Translations under genes and position numbers: made by a program
Source: Planomicrobium sp. Y74
GTDB lineage: Bacteria; Bacillota; Bacilli; Bacillales_A; Planococcaceae
DNA: 64,000 nt
Reading direction: 5' to 3'
Assembly: GCF_003668635.1 (NCBI RefSeq)
Contig: NZ_RCWH01000003.1
Location: 371,042-435,041 of the forward strand
The notes under the pieces: generated by a model
The model's database searches: none
Told to the model about the DNA's origin: nothing
The model's input: only the letters and a program-made list of their open reading frames with translations
Shown here: positions 24,316-32,842 of the stretch, one piece after another
How the letters are laid out: every line of letters starts with the position of its first letter
How positions within the stretch are numbered: the stretch's first letter is position 1

Positions 24316-24367
24316 AAAGAAAGCTGACCCGCAGTTGCCATGGCGGGGATCAGCTTTCTTTCTTTTT
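24316..24367. terminator. Terminator after the GGDEF-EAL gene
   Basis: AAAGAAAGCTGA pairs with TCAGCTTTCTTT, extended by CCC/GGG, followed by a T-rich tail. Confidence 0.88.
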
Positions 24368-24425
24368 CGAAAGAATGGTATAGTGAGACAGATGCAAGAC
24401 TTTTCAGATAAAGGTGGAGGATGTT

Positions 24426-25514
24426 TTGAATAAGATGGAAATTTTGAAAAAAGCGTTTGATAAAACAAGCTATCAGCTTTCTGGACACGGCCTAAGAAAT
24501 GCAAAAGTATTAAAACAGGCGTTTCAGGAAATAGACGAAGATACAAAATCGGATATATACGGGACAGGTGCTGCAATCAACGATTTTGAGGAAAAAATCG
24601 CGGCATTCCTTGGAAAGGAAAAAGCGGTGTTTTTCCCGAGCGGCACCATGGCCCAGCAAATCGCACTCCGCATCTGGTGTGATGAAAAAGAGTCGGCTAA
24701 AGTTGCTTACCATCCCCTGTCCCACTTGGAGATTCATGAGGAAGATGGCTTGAAGAAGCTGCATGGCATTGAAACTGTGCTGCTGACTGACAGGGACAGT
24801 ATCATTCAATTGGAAGATATTAAAACGATGCCCGGGGACGTGGCCTGCGTGCTGCTCGAATTGCCGCAGCGTGAAATTGGCGGCCAGCTCCCTGATTACG
24901 AAACTCTGGCAGCCATTTCGGAGTATTGCAGGGAAAACGATATCCGTCTTCACCTTGACGGCGCCAGAATTCTGGAAACTCTGCCATTCTATAAAAAATC
25001 CGTCGAGGAAATCTGCAGTCTATTCGACAGCGTTTATCTTTCCATGTATAAGGGAATCGGTGGAATTGCCGGTGCCATTTTAGCTGGGAATGATGATTTC
25101 ATCAAAGAATCAAAAGTTTGGAAAAAACGCCACGGCGGAGACCTGATTTCTCTTTACCCCTACATTTTTACAGCCGATTATTATTTTGAACTGAGAAAAG
25201 ATAATATGGCAGATTATTACGAAGCAGCTAAAGAACTTTCGGCAAAATACACTTCCTGTGAAGGAATCGCCACTTTACCGGAAGTTCCTGTCTCGAATAT
25301 GTTCCATGTCCATATAGCTAAACCGAAAGAACAGGCGGCAGAAATATTAGCGGAAGTGCAGCAGGAGTCCGGCATTGGCTTAACTGGCTACGTCCGTGAA
25401 ATTAATGATGGCAGCTGTTATTACGAAGTAAGCCTTGGCGATTCGTATGCGGGCGTGCCACAGGATAAAGTCGAGCTTGCCTTCAGGCTGCTCGATGAAA
25501 AAATGAAAGCTTAG
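24426..25514 (+). CDS. Threonine aldolase-like PLP enzyme (beta-eliminating lyase family)
   Basis: Fold-type I PLP enzyme of 362 residues. Family features are the substrate/PLP region FPSGTMAQQIALRIW, the aspartate motif LHLDGARILE, and the PLP lysine in SMYKGIGGIAGAIL. It should cleave or eliminate from beta-hydroxy amino acids such as allo-threonine, though the sequence differs enough from classical LtaE that the substrate is open. The frame begins with GTG 24414 inside the ribosome binding site; TTG 24426 is five bases after GGAGG and ATG 24435 fourteen, so TTG is preferred. The aldo/keto reductase follows after 26 bp and is probably co-transcribed. Confidence 0.82.
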   Translation: MNKMEILKKAFDKTSYQLSGHGLRNAKVLKQAFQEIDEDTKSDIYGTGAAINDFEEKIAAFLGKEKAVFFPSGTMAQQIALRIWCDEKESAKVAYHPLSHLEIHEEDGLKKLHGIETVLLTDRDSIIQLEDIKTMPGDVACVLLELPQREIGGQLPDYETLAAISEYCRENDIRLHLDGARILETLPFYKKSVEEICSLFDSVYLSMYKGIGGIAGAILAGNDDFIKESKVWKKRHGGDLISLYPYIFTADYYFELRKDNMADYYEAAKELSAKYTSCEGIATLPEVPVSNMFHVHIAKPKEQAAEILAEVQQESGIGLTGYVREINDGSCYYEVSLGDSYAGVPQDKVELAFRLLDEKMKA

Positions 25515-25540
25515 TAAATATAAAAAGAGAGGATGTTTGG

Positions 25541-26473
25541 ATGAAGTATTCTTTATTGCCGAAAACGGATTTGAAAATATCAGCTATTGGACTTGGCACA
25601 AATGCAGTAGGCGGCCATAACCTGTATGAAAACCTAAGTGAGGAAGATGGCAAAAATCTAGTGCGCGCCGCTCTGGATAATGGCATCACTTTTATCGATA
25701 CAGCGGATGTCTACGGTAAGGGGCGTTCTGAGGAACTGGTGGGAGAAGTTTTGAAGGAATACCCGCGCGGCCAGTATGTGATTGCCACGAAAGGCGGCAG
25801 CGACTGGCGCAACGGCACACGCGACAACTCGCCTGAATATCTGCGCAAAGCAGTTGGCGACAGCCTCGAACGGCTTCAGCTTGATGGCATCGATCTTTAC
25901 TATATCCACTGGCCGGACGATGAAACCCCGGTCAAAGAAGCAGTCGCAGAACTCTCGCGGCTGAAGTCTGAAGGGAAGATTAAGGCAATCGGTGTTTCCA
26001 ATTTTTCATTGGAGCAATTAAAGGAAGCAAACAGTGAAGGGGAGATTTCGGCAATCCAGCTGCAATACCACATGCTCGACCGGTCGATTGAAAGGGATAT
26101 TCTGCCGTATTGTGTGGAAAATGGGATCACTGTAGTGCCTTATGGGCCGCTTGCTTTCGGTATCTTGGGCGGAAAATATGATGAGGATTTCCTGCTTGAA
26201 GAAGGGGACTGGCGTAAAAGTGTGCCCCTCTTTCAGGAAGGCGAGTTTGAAAAAAACCTTGCCATTGTTGATAAGTTAAAAGGCATAGCTGAACGCCTTG
26301 ATACTGATGTCTCAAAGCTGGCGCTTGCCTGGCTTCTTGCTCAGCCTGGCGTCGATTCAGTAATACCGGGCGGCAAAAAGGCTGACCAGGTGCTGGACAA
26401 TCTTCGTGCTGTTGACTTGGAATTGGATAAGGAGCTTTTAAGGGAAATAGATGATATTCTGCAAGAGAAATAA
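25541..26473 (+). CDS. Aldo/keto reductase
   Basis: NADPH-dependent oxidoreductase with a TIM-barrel fold, 310 residues, close to IolS/YhdN of B. subtilis. The tetrad is visible: Asp in FIDTADVYG, Tyr in VYGKGRSEE, Lys in IATKGG and His in YYIHWPD. The coenzyme-binding end VIPGGKKADQVLDN is intact. AGAGAGG precedes the ATG. It would reduce aldehydes or ketones, possibly an aldehyde produced by the upstream aldolase-like enzyme; that link is inference from co-transcription. Confidence 0.9.
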   Translation: MKYSLLPKTDLKISAIGLGTNAVGGHNLYENLSEEDGKNLVRAALDNGITFIDTADVYGKGRSEELVGEVLKEYPRGQYVIATKGGSDWRNGTRDNSPEYLRKAVGDSLERLQLDGIDLYYIHWPDDETPVKEAVAELSRLKSEGKIKAIGVSNFSLEQLKEANSEGEISAIQLQYHMLDRSIERDILPYCVENGITVVPYGPLAFGILGGKYDEDFLLEEGDWRKSVPLFQEGEFEKNLAIVDKLKGIAERLDTDVSKLALAWLLAQPGVDSVIPGGKKADQVLDNLRAVDLELDKELLREIDDILQEK

Positions 26474-26483
26474 CAGATGAAAG

Positions 26484-26518
26484 AGGCTTTCGCTTTAATG
26501 GCGAAAAGCCTTTTTTTC
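26484..26518 (+). terminator. Terminator after the aldo/keto reductase
   Basis: AGGCTTTCGC pairs with GCGAAAAGCCT (one bulge), then T7. Confidence 0.88.
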
Positions 26519-26543
26519 TATGCTGGCAAACCAAGTAGCCTGT

Positions 26544-27425
26544 TCACACCTTCGGCAAGTCCTGCACAAGTGAGATAAAGGCTTTTGAAACATAAGGCAT
26601 GTAACGGTTTTTTGCGGAGATAATACCGAGCATCCATGGAAAAGTGTTGGTCAGTGAAATTACTTTGTATGGACCATCTTTAACTCTTTCACAAATCAAT
26701 TCGGGCATTAGGGTGACGCCAAGATTTTTTTCAACCATGCCGACGATAAAATCCCATTGGGAACTTTCATAAGCAATCTTGGGTGTAAAACCTTCAGAAA
26801 TGCAAAAGTCTATTGTCCGTCCATTCAACGTGAATTCTTTGCTCAGCAGCAAAAAAGGATCATCTTTAAATTCAATAAGATCTACTTTTTCCAGATAAGC
26901 CAATGGATGGGATTCATGGACCAGCAGCTTTATCTCCTAATCGACAAAAGGCATCACATCAAATTTTTCCTCATCCACTGGAAGCATGACGAAACCGAGA
27001 TCCACTTCTCCTTCATCTACCTTCTTTTCTACAGTTTTTGCTCCATCCTCCGCAAGCATAATTGAAACGTCCGGATACCGTTTTTGAAATTCAGCGATGA
27101 TAGTGGGAAAAAACAGCGTACTGATGACAGGGGGCAAACCGATTTTTATTTTTCCTTTATTCAGATTCATCACATCATAGAGGGAAGCTGAAAGGTCATC
27201 AAGGCTGTAGATGATTTTCTGCGCCTGCAGGAAAACGACTTCACCTGCGTCAGTTAGCCGGACTTTCCTTGAAGATCGATCGAATAAAATGACATCCAGA
27301 TCCCCTTCCAGATTTTTAACCATTTTACTCAAACTTGGCTGAGTGACATGCATTGTCTGCGAAGCTTTCGTAAAACTCTTGTGCTTGGCAACTTCCACAA
27401 AACAGGTTAGCTGGCGAATATCCAT
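26544..27425 (-). pseudogene. LysR family regulator interrupted by one amber codon
   Basis: Reads as a 293-residue LysR protein split by a single in-frame TAG at 26937-26939. The first 162 codons give the N-terminal helix-turn-helix (MDIRQLTCFVEVAKHKSF, TQPSLSKMVKNLE) and half of the effector domain. Past the TAG the same frame continues EIKLLVHESHPLAYLEK and a normal C-terminal effector half to 26544. Nothing else is missing, so one C-to-T change in a CAG codon would explain it. It is divergent from a GntP permease/3-hydroxybutyrate dehydrogenase pair that it probably once controlled. A sequencing error or suppression cannot be excluded. Confidence 0.88.
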
Positions 27426-27445
27426 TATTGCCTCCTTTTCTATAT

Positions 27446-27464
27446 CTATAACTTTTAGTTATAG
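27446..27464. promoter_or_regulatory. 19-bp palindrome, LysR-type operator candidate
   Basis: CTATAACT-TTT-AGTTATAG, 21 bp upstream of the LysR start and between the divergent genes, with the usual T-N11-A character of LysR sites. Confidence 0.6.
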
Positions 27465-27529
27465 TAAATATAATTTTTATTCATTTTACCTATCCTTTCA
27501 GACATTGTACACTGAAAAAAGTATTCCGA

Positions 27530-27541
27530 CACAATATTGTG
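27530..27541. promoter_or_regulatory. 12-bp perfect palindrome upstream of the GntP gene
   Basis: CACAATATTGTG lies in the probable promoter area of the permease gene. It could be an operator; no regulator can be named. Confidence 0.35.
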
Positions 27542-27566
27542 ACAAATAACTATTTATATCATTCTA

Positions 27567-27580
27567 AGAAAGCGCTTGCA
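27567..27580 (+). promoter_or_regulatory. Candidate cre (CcpA) site
   Basis: AGAAAGCGCTTGCA matches the cre consensus TGWAANCGNTNWCA except at two positions, and lies 60 bp before the permease start, where CcpA would block transcription when glucose is present. Confidence 0.5.
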
Positions 27581-27640
27581 AAAAAAGCTGGGACGCCAGT
27601 TCAGGTAGATTACACTCAATTAGTCAAGGGGGAAAAATAT

Positions 27641-28966
27641 ATGTTAAGTATGATTGGATTAGTCGGGGGACTTATTTTGCTCATCGTCTTGACGATGAGA
27701 GGCTGGAACCTTTTGGTTGCAGGTCCGTTATGTGCGCTGGTAGTTGGACTTTTCAGCGGTATGCCGTTGTTTCCGCAATTAGTGGGCGAAGGGGAATCGA
27801 ATTTTTTAACTAATTATATGACCAGTTTTTCTGGATTTATCACTTCGTGGTTCCCAATGTTCCTGCTTGGAGCAATTTTCGGTAAAGTAATGGAAGACAG
27901 TGGAGCGGCTGATAGTGTATCGCGCTGGCTGGTAGGGAAATTCGGCATTAAAAAAGCGGTTCTTGCAATCGTTATTGCCTGTGCGGTTCTTACATATGGC
28001 GGAGTCAGCTTGTTCGTTGTGGCTTTCTCGGTATATCCCATGGCTTTGAGCCTTTTCAAACAAGCGGATCTTCCGCGCCGTTTCATTCCGGCTGCACTGG
28101 CATTCGGCTCAGTGACGTTTACGATGACATCTGCCGGCTCACCTGAAATCCAGAACTGGATTCCAATCGAATATCTTGGCACTTCACCTTATGCAGGGTG
28201 GGAAGTCAGTATCATCGTTGCTGTATTCATGATGATTTTCGGTTACTGGTGGTTGAAGCGCATGATAAACAAAGCAGTCAGCAAAGGCGAACGTTTTGAA
28301 ACACGCAAGACGGATCCGGTCATTAAAGACCGTGAATTGCCAAACCCGGTGATGGGTCTTATCCCATTATTGGTCGTTCTCATTATTTCGTTCGTGCTTC
28401 ATGATGTGTTGATGACATCGGCGTTGATTCTTGCCCTTCTAGGCGGGATTATTGCTACTTATGTAATCAATCGAAAATATTTCTCGAATATCAGCAAAGC
28501 GATTTCTGATGGTACAATCGGCGCTTTGATTGCCATCGGCAACACGGCGGCAGTTGTCGGATTTGGCGGCGTGGCAAAAGCTGTTCCGGCTTTTGAAGTC
28601 GCAGTTAACGCCATGACAAGCATTCCCGGCAGCCCGCTGATCGGCGGAGCACTTGCTGTCAGCGTCATCGCCGGCTTGACGGGATCTGCATCCGGCGGCC
28701 AGGTCATCGCCCTGCCTTTATTGGCACCGCATTATATCGATATGGGCGTCAACACGGAGGCGCTTCACCGTACGGTTGCAATTTCATCCGGAGCGCTCGA
28801 TTCATTGCCGCATAACGGTTATGTGGTTACGACAATCCGCGGAATCTGCGGCGAGTCCCATAAAGACGCATATGGCGCAGTCGGTGCTGTAACAGTTATC
28901 GTGCCATTGCTCGGTCTGACAATAGCAATCATTCTGTTTTCGTTGGGCTTGGGAATCGGCAATTAA
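27641..28966 (+). CDS. GntP family permease (YxjC-like)
   Basis: Proton-coupled organic acid importer of 441 residues with 12 or more hydrophobic segments and family motifs such as PEIQNWIPIEYLGT and GALDSLPHNGYVVTT. In B. subtilis the similar YxjC lies in an operon with succinyl-CoA:acetoacetate CoA-transferase genes and 3-hydroxybutyrate dehydrogenase. Here the dehydrogenase follows 46 bp later, so 3-hydroxybutyrate is the likely substrate. The CoA-transferase genes are absent from this locus. The frame is open from 27539, but AAGGGGG lies before the ATG at 27641. Confidence 0.88.
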   Translation: MLSMIGLVGGLILLIVLTMRGWNLLVAGPLCALVVGLFSGMPLFPQLVGEGESNFLTNYMTSFSGFITSWFPMFLLGAIFGKVMEDSGAADSVSRWLVGKFGIKKAVLAIVIACAVLTYGGVSLFVVAFSVYPMALSLFKQADLPRRFIPAALAFGSVTFTMTSAGSPEIQNWIPIEYLGTSPYAGWEVSIIVAVFMMIFGYWWLKRMINKAVSKGERFETRKTDPVIKDRELPNPVMGLIPLLVVLIISFVLHDVLMTSALILALLGGIIATYVINRKYFSNISKAISDGTIGALIAIGNTAAVVGFGGVAKAVPAFEVAVNAMTSIPGSPLIGGALAVSVIAGLTGSASGGQVIALPLLAPHYIDMGVNTEALHRTVAISSGALDSLPHNGYVVTTIRGICGESHKDAYGAVGAVTVIVPLLGLTIAIILFSLGLGIGN

Positions 28967-29012
28967 TTCGATTCGAATGTAAAGAATCTTTAAAGTATGG
29001 AGGTCAGGCGTT

Positions 29013-29789
29013 ATGGTTAAAGATAAAGTTGTACTCATCACTGGTGCTGCCAGTGGCATCGGTTACGAAATCAGCCGTGACTTTGCTGAAGCGGGAGCGA
29101 AGATCGTCCTGACGGATATCAATGAAGAATCGGTGAAAGGCGCCGCTGAAGCGATGGTGGAAGAAGGCCATGAATGCATTGGCATTAAATGCGATGTTAC
29201 AAATGAAGCAGAAATCATCGTGGCCATCAATCAGACAGTGAAGACATTTGGAACGTTGGATATCCTGATCAACAATGCCGGAATGCAATATATCTCACCG
29301 ATTGAAGAGTTTCCTACGGAAAAATACGAGTTGTTGATTAAAATCATGCTCGTGGCGCCGTTCATTGCGACAAAACATGCATTCCCTGTCATGAAAAAGC
29401 AAGGATACGGCCGCATCATCAATATGGCTTCCATCAACGGACTTGTCGGCTTTGCCGGAAAAGCGGCATACAACAGTGCCAAGCACGGCGTCATCGGCTT
29501 GACAAAAGTAGCTGCCCTTGAAGGCGCAGAGCATGGCATCACCGTCAATGCAATGTGCCCGGGGTATGTCGATACACCGCTCGTACGCAATCAATTGGGC
29601 GATTTGGCGGAAACACGCAAAGTCACCCTGGAAAAAGTTCTGGAAGAAGTTATTTATCCGCTCGTCCCGCAAAAGCGCTTGTTATCAGTGCAGGAAATAT
29701 CCGATTATACGATGTTCCTTGCCAGTGATAAGGCTTCTGGTGTTACTGGACAGGCAGTCGTTCTGGACGGCGGATACACAGCACAATAA
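29013..29789 (+). CDS. 3-hydroxybutyrate dehydrogenase
   Basis: Short-chain dehydrogenase of 258 residues, oxidising 3-hydroxybutyrate to acetoacetate with NAD. Motifs: TGAASGIG cofactor site, DILINNAG, catalytic Ser in NMASINGL, YNSAKHG with catalytic Tyr and Lys, and the typical HBDH ending VTGQAVVLDGGYTAQ. AGGTC-type ribosome binding site (GGAGG at 29000). It forms a pair with the GntP permease. The terminal HBDH-type residues and context favour this assignment over other SDR activities. Confidence 0.88.
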   Translation: MVKDKVVLITGAASGIGYEISRDFAEAGAKIVLTDINEESVKGAAEAMVEEGHECIGIKCDVTNEAEIIVAINQTVKTFGTLDILINNAGMQYISPIEEFPTEKYELLIKIMLVAPFIATKHAFPVMKKQGYGRIINMASINGLVGFAGKAAYNSAKHGVIGLTKVAALEGAEHGITVNAMCPGYVDTPLVRNQLGDLAETRKVTLEKVLEEVIYPLVPQKRLLSVQEISDYTMFLASDKASGVTGQAVVLDGGYTAQ

Positions 29790-29795
29790 AAAAAG

Positions 29796-29828
29796 GACCC
29801 GATGTGAGATTCTCACATCGGGTTCTTC
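29796..29828. terminator. Bidirectional terminator
   Basis: ACCCGATGTGAGA pairs with TCTCACATCGGGT, T-rich on the plus side and with an A run upstream that serves the convergent CotF-like gene. Confidence 0.9.
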
Positions 29829-29858
29829 TACACTTATAAAGATTGGGAATGGAAAATC

Positions 29859-30176
29859 TTATTTCTTCGCCATCTTTAATGCCATATCGGCTTTTTCCAA
29901 ATCATGTTCAACTTGTTCTTTAATATCATAGGCATGATACATCTCGTTTTTTATCATATACTGCGCAATTTTGTCGTGTGTATCGATGGCGATATCCAGT
30001 TCGCGGCGCAATACTTTTTTTACAGAAGGTGTTGCTGTTTCAGTGATAGCAACGGCAAGATTACGGACTGCCGCTTTTGCAGTCACCAGGAAATTTGTAG
30101 CAATGACGAGGTCATCAACCATTGCCATTTCATCTTTTGTTGTTTTAGCATTTGTTTCTTCACCTTTTTTTGCCAT
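29859..30176 (-). CDS. CotF-like (spore coat family) protein, 105 residues
   Basis: Ferritin-like all-helical protein similar to the C-terminal part of CotF. It opens MAKKGEETNAKTTKDEMAM, then contains LVIATNFLVTAKAAVRN and the family motif ENEMYHAYD near the end (here KNEMYHAYDI). An ATG at 30185 overlaps the ribosome binding site, so the ATG at 30176, nine bases after AAGGAG, is chosen. It lies 23 bp after a second CotF-like gene, with which it forms an operon. In B. subtilis such proteins (YraD/YraF/YraG) are spore-related. Confidence 0.8.
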   Translation of the reverse strand: MAKKGEETNAKTTKDEMAMVDDLVIATNFLVTAKAAVRNLAVAITETATPSVKKVLRRELDIAIDTHDKIAQYMIKNEMYHAYDIKEQVEHDLEKADMALKMAKK

Positions 30177-30199
30177 AGAGACCATCTCCTTCAGAAAAA

Positions 30200-30403
30200 T
30201 TAGTTTGAAGAATCCTTAAGTATTTTGCGCAAATCCTTAATGGCCTGCGTCGACAACTCCAAATCCTCTTCCAGAATCTTCTTCAGCTTATCGTCTTTGA
30301 CTAAATCAACGAACATTTTGGTTTTAGCTACACAGGCTGTCTTGAAGGTAAGTATTTCATGAACTTCTAATTTCTCGTGCATTGCAAGCTCTTTAGATGT
30401 CAT
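30200..30403 (-). CDS. CotF-like small protein (YraG/YhcQ type), 67 residues
   Basis: Helical protein corresponding to the N-terminal part of CotF: MTSKELAMHEKLEVHEILTF, then KTACVAKTKMF and an amphipathic C-terminal helix ending RKILKDSSN. AAGGAGG stands before the ATG. Together with the downstream gene it matches two halves of CotF encoded separately. The role in a lineage often described as non-sporulating is uncertain; a general stress or vegetative function is possible. Confidence 0.75.
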   Translation of the reverse strand: MTSKELAMHEKLEVHEILTFKTACVAKTKMFVDLVKDDKLKKILEEDLELSTQAIKDLRKILKDSSN

Positions 30404-30497
30404 TTACTGTTGCCTCCTTAGAAAGTTAGTGTTTAACAACACCGTCAATTTACCCCGAAAGAATGGAATATAATCCCTTTGGAAGCAATTTTTATAC

Positions 30498-30535
30498 ACA
30501 AAAAAAGAACTCCTGAATGAAGTCCTTTAGCGCGT
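30498..30535 (-). terminator. Weak terminator of the HExxH protein gene
   Basis: On the minus strand AAAGGACT pairs imperfectly with AGTTCTTT and is followed by T7. Confidence 0.55.
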
Positions 30536-30537
30536 GA

Positions 30538-31095
30538 TTATGCAGTCATTTCAACCGCGTCTGCATGCAATCGCTCGTACAGTTGCAGATTTTGTTGATA
30601 GGGTTTTTCATAACTTGCCAAACTGTGTTTCCGGATGAAATCAAACGTTTGTTTATCTGTGATTTGATGGAAATTGTTCATTGTTTCAGCTTGGTTCCAC
30701 GCAGTAATTTCGAATTCTATATTCATCAATTGTTCATCCAAAACAATTTTCAACAAATCGGGATCAGTATACAGGCTGTTCTTAGGAGCAGCTTTTTTTG
30801 TGTTGTAGACTTCAAGCGTCCAAGGCAATGACGCTAGCAATGCCTCCCGGTCAGCCGCATGACCAAGTTCGTGCAAAGTCATTACTTCAATATAAGTTTT
30901 TAAGGAAACTGGTATTGGAAGCTCTTCATTTGCCTGTTGAACACGTGCCAAGTCCACTCCCACATAATTGTGGATGAAATTATAGCTCATATTGATCCCT
31001 TTGCTGTGTTCTACCAAGTCCAGCTTGTTATCTGTTAAATCCATAATCGAGTATATCCAGCCTTTAATCTTGTTTCTTTTTTTGCTGTCTGTCAT
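30538..31095 (-). CDS. Uncharacterised protein with an HExxH zinc motif
   Basis: 185 residues, not recognised. MTLHELGHAADRE at about residues 72-84 is a zincin-type HExxH, followed by a conserved-looking glutamate-rich stretch (QLMNIEFEITAWNQAE) that could give the third ligand. There is no signal peptide, so it acts in the cytoplasm. The ribosome binding site is poor: GGGGG lies 15 bases before the ATG. Basic N-terminus (KKRNKIKGW). It could be a small metallopeptidase of the kind found next to phage or stress genes, or a degenerate one; the substrate is unknown. Confidence 0.6.
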   Translation of the reverse strand: MTDSKKRNKIKGWIYSIMDLTDNKLDLVEHSKGINMSYNFIHNYVGVDLARVQQANEELPIPVSLKTYIEVMTLHELGHAADREALLASLPWTLEVYNTKKAAPKNSLYTDPDLLKIVLDEQLMNIEFEITAWNQAETMNNFHQITDKQTFDFIRKHSLASYEKPYQQNLQLYERLHADAVEMTA

Positions 31096-31204
31096 CTTAC
31101 TTTTTTTAATCCCCCAAATGATAAAAATTTATCTCTTTTACTAATTATATAAAAATAATGAAAAACTCACAAGTAAATGATTCTGCAGAACAAAAGGTAC
31201 AAAA

Positions 31205-31245
31205 TAAAAAAGGACCAGCGCATGTTTGGCTGATCCCTGTCTTAT
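31205..31245 (-). terminator. Terminator of the hydrolase gene
   Basis: GGACCAGC and GCTGATCC form a stem with one mismatch; the minus strand continues into a T-rich tail. Confidence 0.7.
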
Positions 31246-31251
31246 TGGCAT

Positions 31252-32025
31252 TTACTCCAGGAACTTTTCCACTACACCAAGAAACAGCCGGTCCTGCTCG
31301 ACATTCGGTGCATGGCCAGAATCCTGGAATTCCATATAATCGGCATTCGGAATCAGGACAGCTGTTTCCCGGCCTTTTTCCGGTGGATTTAGTCCATCAT
31401 GCTTGCCGCTGATGACAAGCGTTTCCGCAGTTATCCGCTTCAAGTCATCCCGGAAATCGAAATCCCGCAAAGCGGCAGAAGCGGCTGCCTGTTCACCGGC
31501 ATTCAGCATGCGGCTGTTTTTTGCAATCCGCTTCTGCCAAGCATTGACGGCTTCCTGGTCATGGAAAATCAGTTGGGATGAAATCGCCAGTTTCTCGGAA
31601 ATACTCATTCCTTCGAGTTGTTCTTTATAGCGGTCAAACATCTCAGCCATCGACGATTGCTCGCCGTATGATTTGGTAGCTGCAAGTATCAGCTTTTCCA
31701 CGCGTTCCGGCTGTTTGATGGCAACTCCCTGAGCGATATAACTTCCCATCGAAACTCCCAGCACATAAACAGAGTCGAGTTTGAGATGATCCAGTAAAGC
31801 GATCGTGTCGGCAATATGATCATCCAATGTAAATTCAGCGGGACGGTCAGAATCGCCGTGACCGCGCGAATCCAAAGCGATTATCCGGAACTTATCTTTT
31901 AAATAGCCGATTTCACGGTAAAACATCTGATGGTTGCTGGTCAGGCCGTGCAACAGCACAAGCGGTTTCCCTGTGCCCGTGTCTTCATAAAATAATCGTG
32001 TTCCTTCATTTTTGAAAAAGGGCAT
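31252..32025 (-). CDS. Alpha/beta-fold hydrolase
   Basis: 257-residue cytoplasmic hydrolase. Oxyanion HG at VLLHGLTS, ALDSRGHGDSD after strand 4, nucleophile elbow GVSMGSYIA, acid in ISGKHDGLNPPEKG and catalytic His in DSGHAPNVEQ. Similar to 3-oxoadipate enol-lactonase or haloperoxidase-like esterases, but such names are unreliable in this superfamily. GGAG precedes the ATG. It is followed by its own terminator and preceded by a VTT membrane protein gene on the same strand (81 bp). Confidence 0.88.
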   Translation of the reverse strand: MPFFKNEGTRLFYEDTGTGKPLVLLHGLTSNHQMFYREIGYLKDKFRIIALDSRGHGDSDRPAEFTLDDHIADTIALLDHLKLDSVYVLGVSMGSYIAQGVAIKQPERVEKLILAATKSYGEQSSMAEMFDRYKEQLEGMSISEKLAISSQLIFHDQEAVNAWQKRIAKNSRMLNAGEQAAASAALRDFDFRDDLKRITAETLVISGKHDGLNPPEKGRETAVLIPNADYMEFQDSGHAPNVEQDRLFLGVVEKFLE

Positions 32026-32106
32026 ATGTATTCTCCTTTAGATTAATCATGGTATTACTCTATACCCATTTCACGGAAAAATAAATAACCCGCATAGTTA
32101 TACGGG

Positions 32107-32664
32107 TCAGTTTTCTTGATGCACGGTACGCACTTTATTGTATTTTTCAATAACCAGAAACAGGGCAATCAGAACGAATAGGAAAGCGATAGTCATATAC
32201 CATGGAAATTCGGTGATGGATTGTCCGAAAGCGGTATAGACAACAGCAGGCAATGTCAGGCCGATTGCGGAATAATACATATATTCCTTAAAGCTTTTTG
32301 TCATATCCATCAAATAAAAGCAAAGAAGCTGGAAGTGGACAAAAGGCATGATGCGCAAAAGCATCACCTGGCCGACACTGAGCGTTCTGTCAGGGAAAAT
32401 CCGTTCTTTTAAATTTGTCATTTTCCGGTGGAATTTGGGTAAACGCTTTAGAAGAAAATAGATGATTGCACTTATCAGCATCAGGCCGATATAAGATAAA
32501 ATAGTTCCCTGGACAAAACCGAAGGCAACGCCGCCAACTATACAAACAGCTATAACAGGAAGAAAAACGAATGGCCGGATCAAATGGAGAATCAGAAAGA
32601 AGAAAGGGGCCATCCAACCTGCATTCTCTATGAAAAGTTCAACTGACTTGTCAAATTGGTCCAT
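32107..32664 (-). CDS. TVP38/TMEM64 (VTT domain) membrane protein
   Basis: 185-residue integral membrane protein with five or six transmembrane segments, related to the DedA/TVP38 superfamily of lipid scramblase-like proteins. Characteristic are RPFVFLPVIAVCIVGGVAFG, the glycine-rich re-entrant loop, and LLRIMPFVHFQLLCFYLMD. The frame begins at 32715, but AAAGGAGG lies before the ATG at 32664 and this gives the normal N-terminus MDQFDKSVE. Confidence 0.8.
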   Translation of the reverse strand: MDQFDKSVELFIENAGWMAPFFFLILHLIRPFVFLPVIAVCIVGGVAFGFVQGTILSYIGLMLISAIIYFLLKRLPKFHRKMTNLKERIFPDRTLSVGQVMLLRIMPFVHFQLLCFYLMDMTKSFKEYMYYSAIGLTLPAVVYTAFGQSITEFPWYMTIAFLFVLIALFLVIEKYNKVRTVHQEN

Positions 32665-32842
32665 AATGGCCTCCTTTATTAGATGTAATGATGTCAATAA
32701 AGAAGGATAAGCCATATGATTTTTAATGGCAAGCTATTTGCCCGGAACAGCGGTCCGTTTGTTTTGCAAAACGGGATAGAGGGAACAATATTTTGGTAAA
32801 CTGAATACGGGGACAGCAAAACATAAAAGGGAGATGTTTAAC

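Noticed and set aside
29859..30176. Start at ATG 30185 for the CotF-like protein
   Set aside because: That ATG lies inside the ribosome binding site AAGGAGATG used by the ATG at 30176.
31158..31412. 84-codon plus-strand ORF
   Set aside because: It overlaps the terminator and end of the alpha/beta hydrolase on the other strand, with no ribosome binding site.
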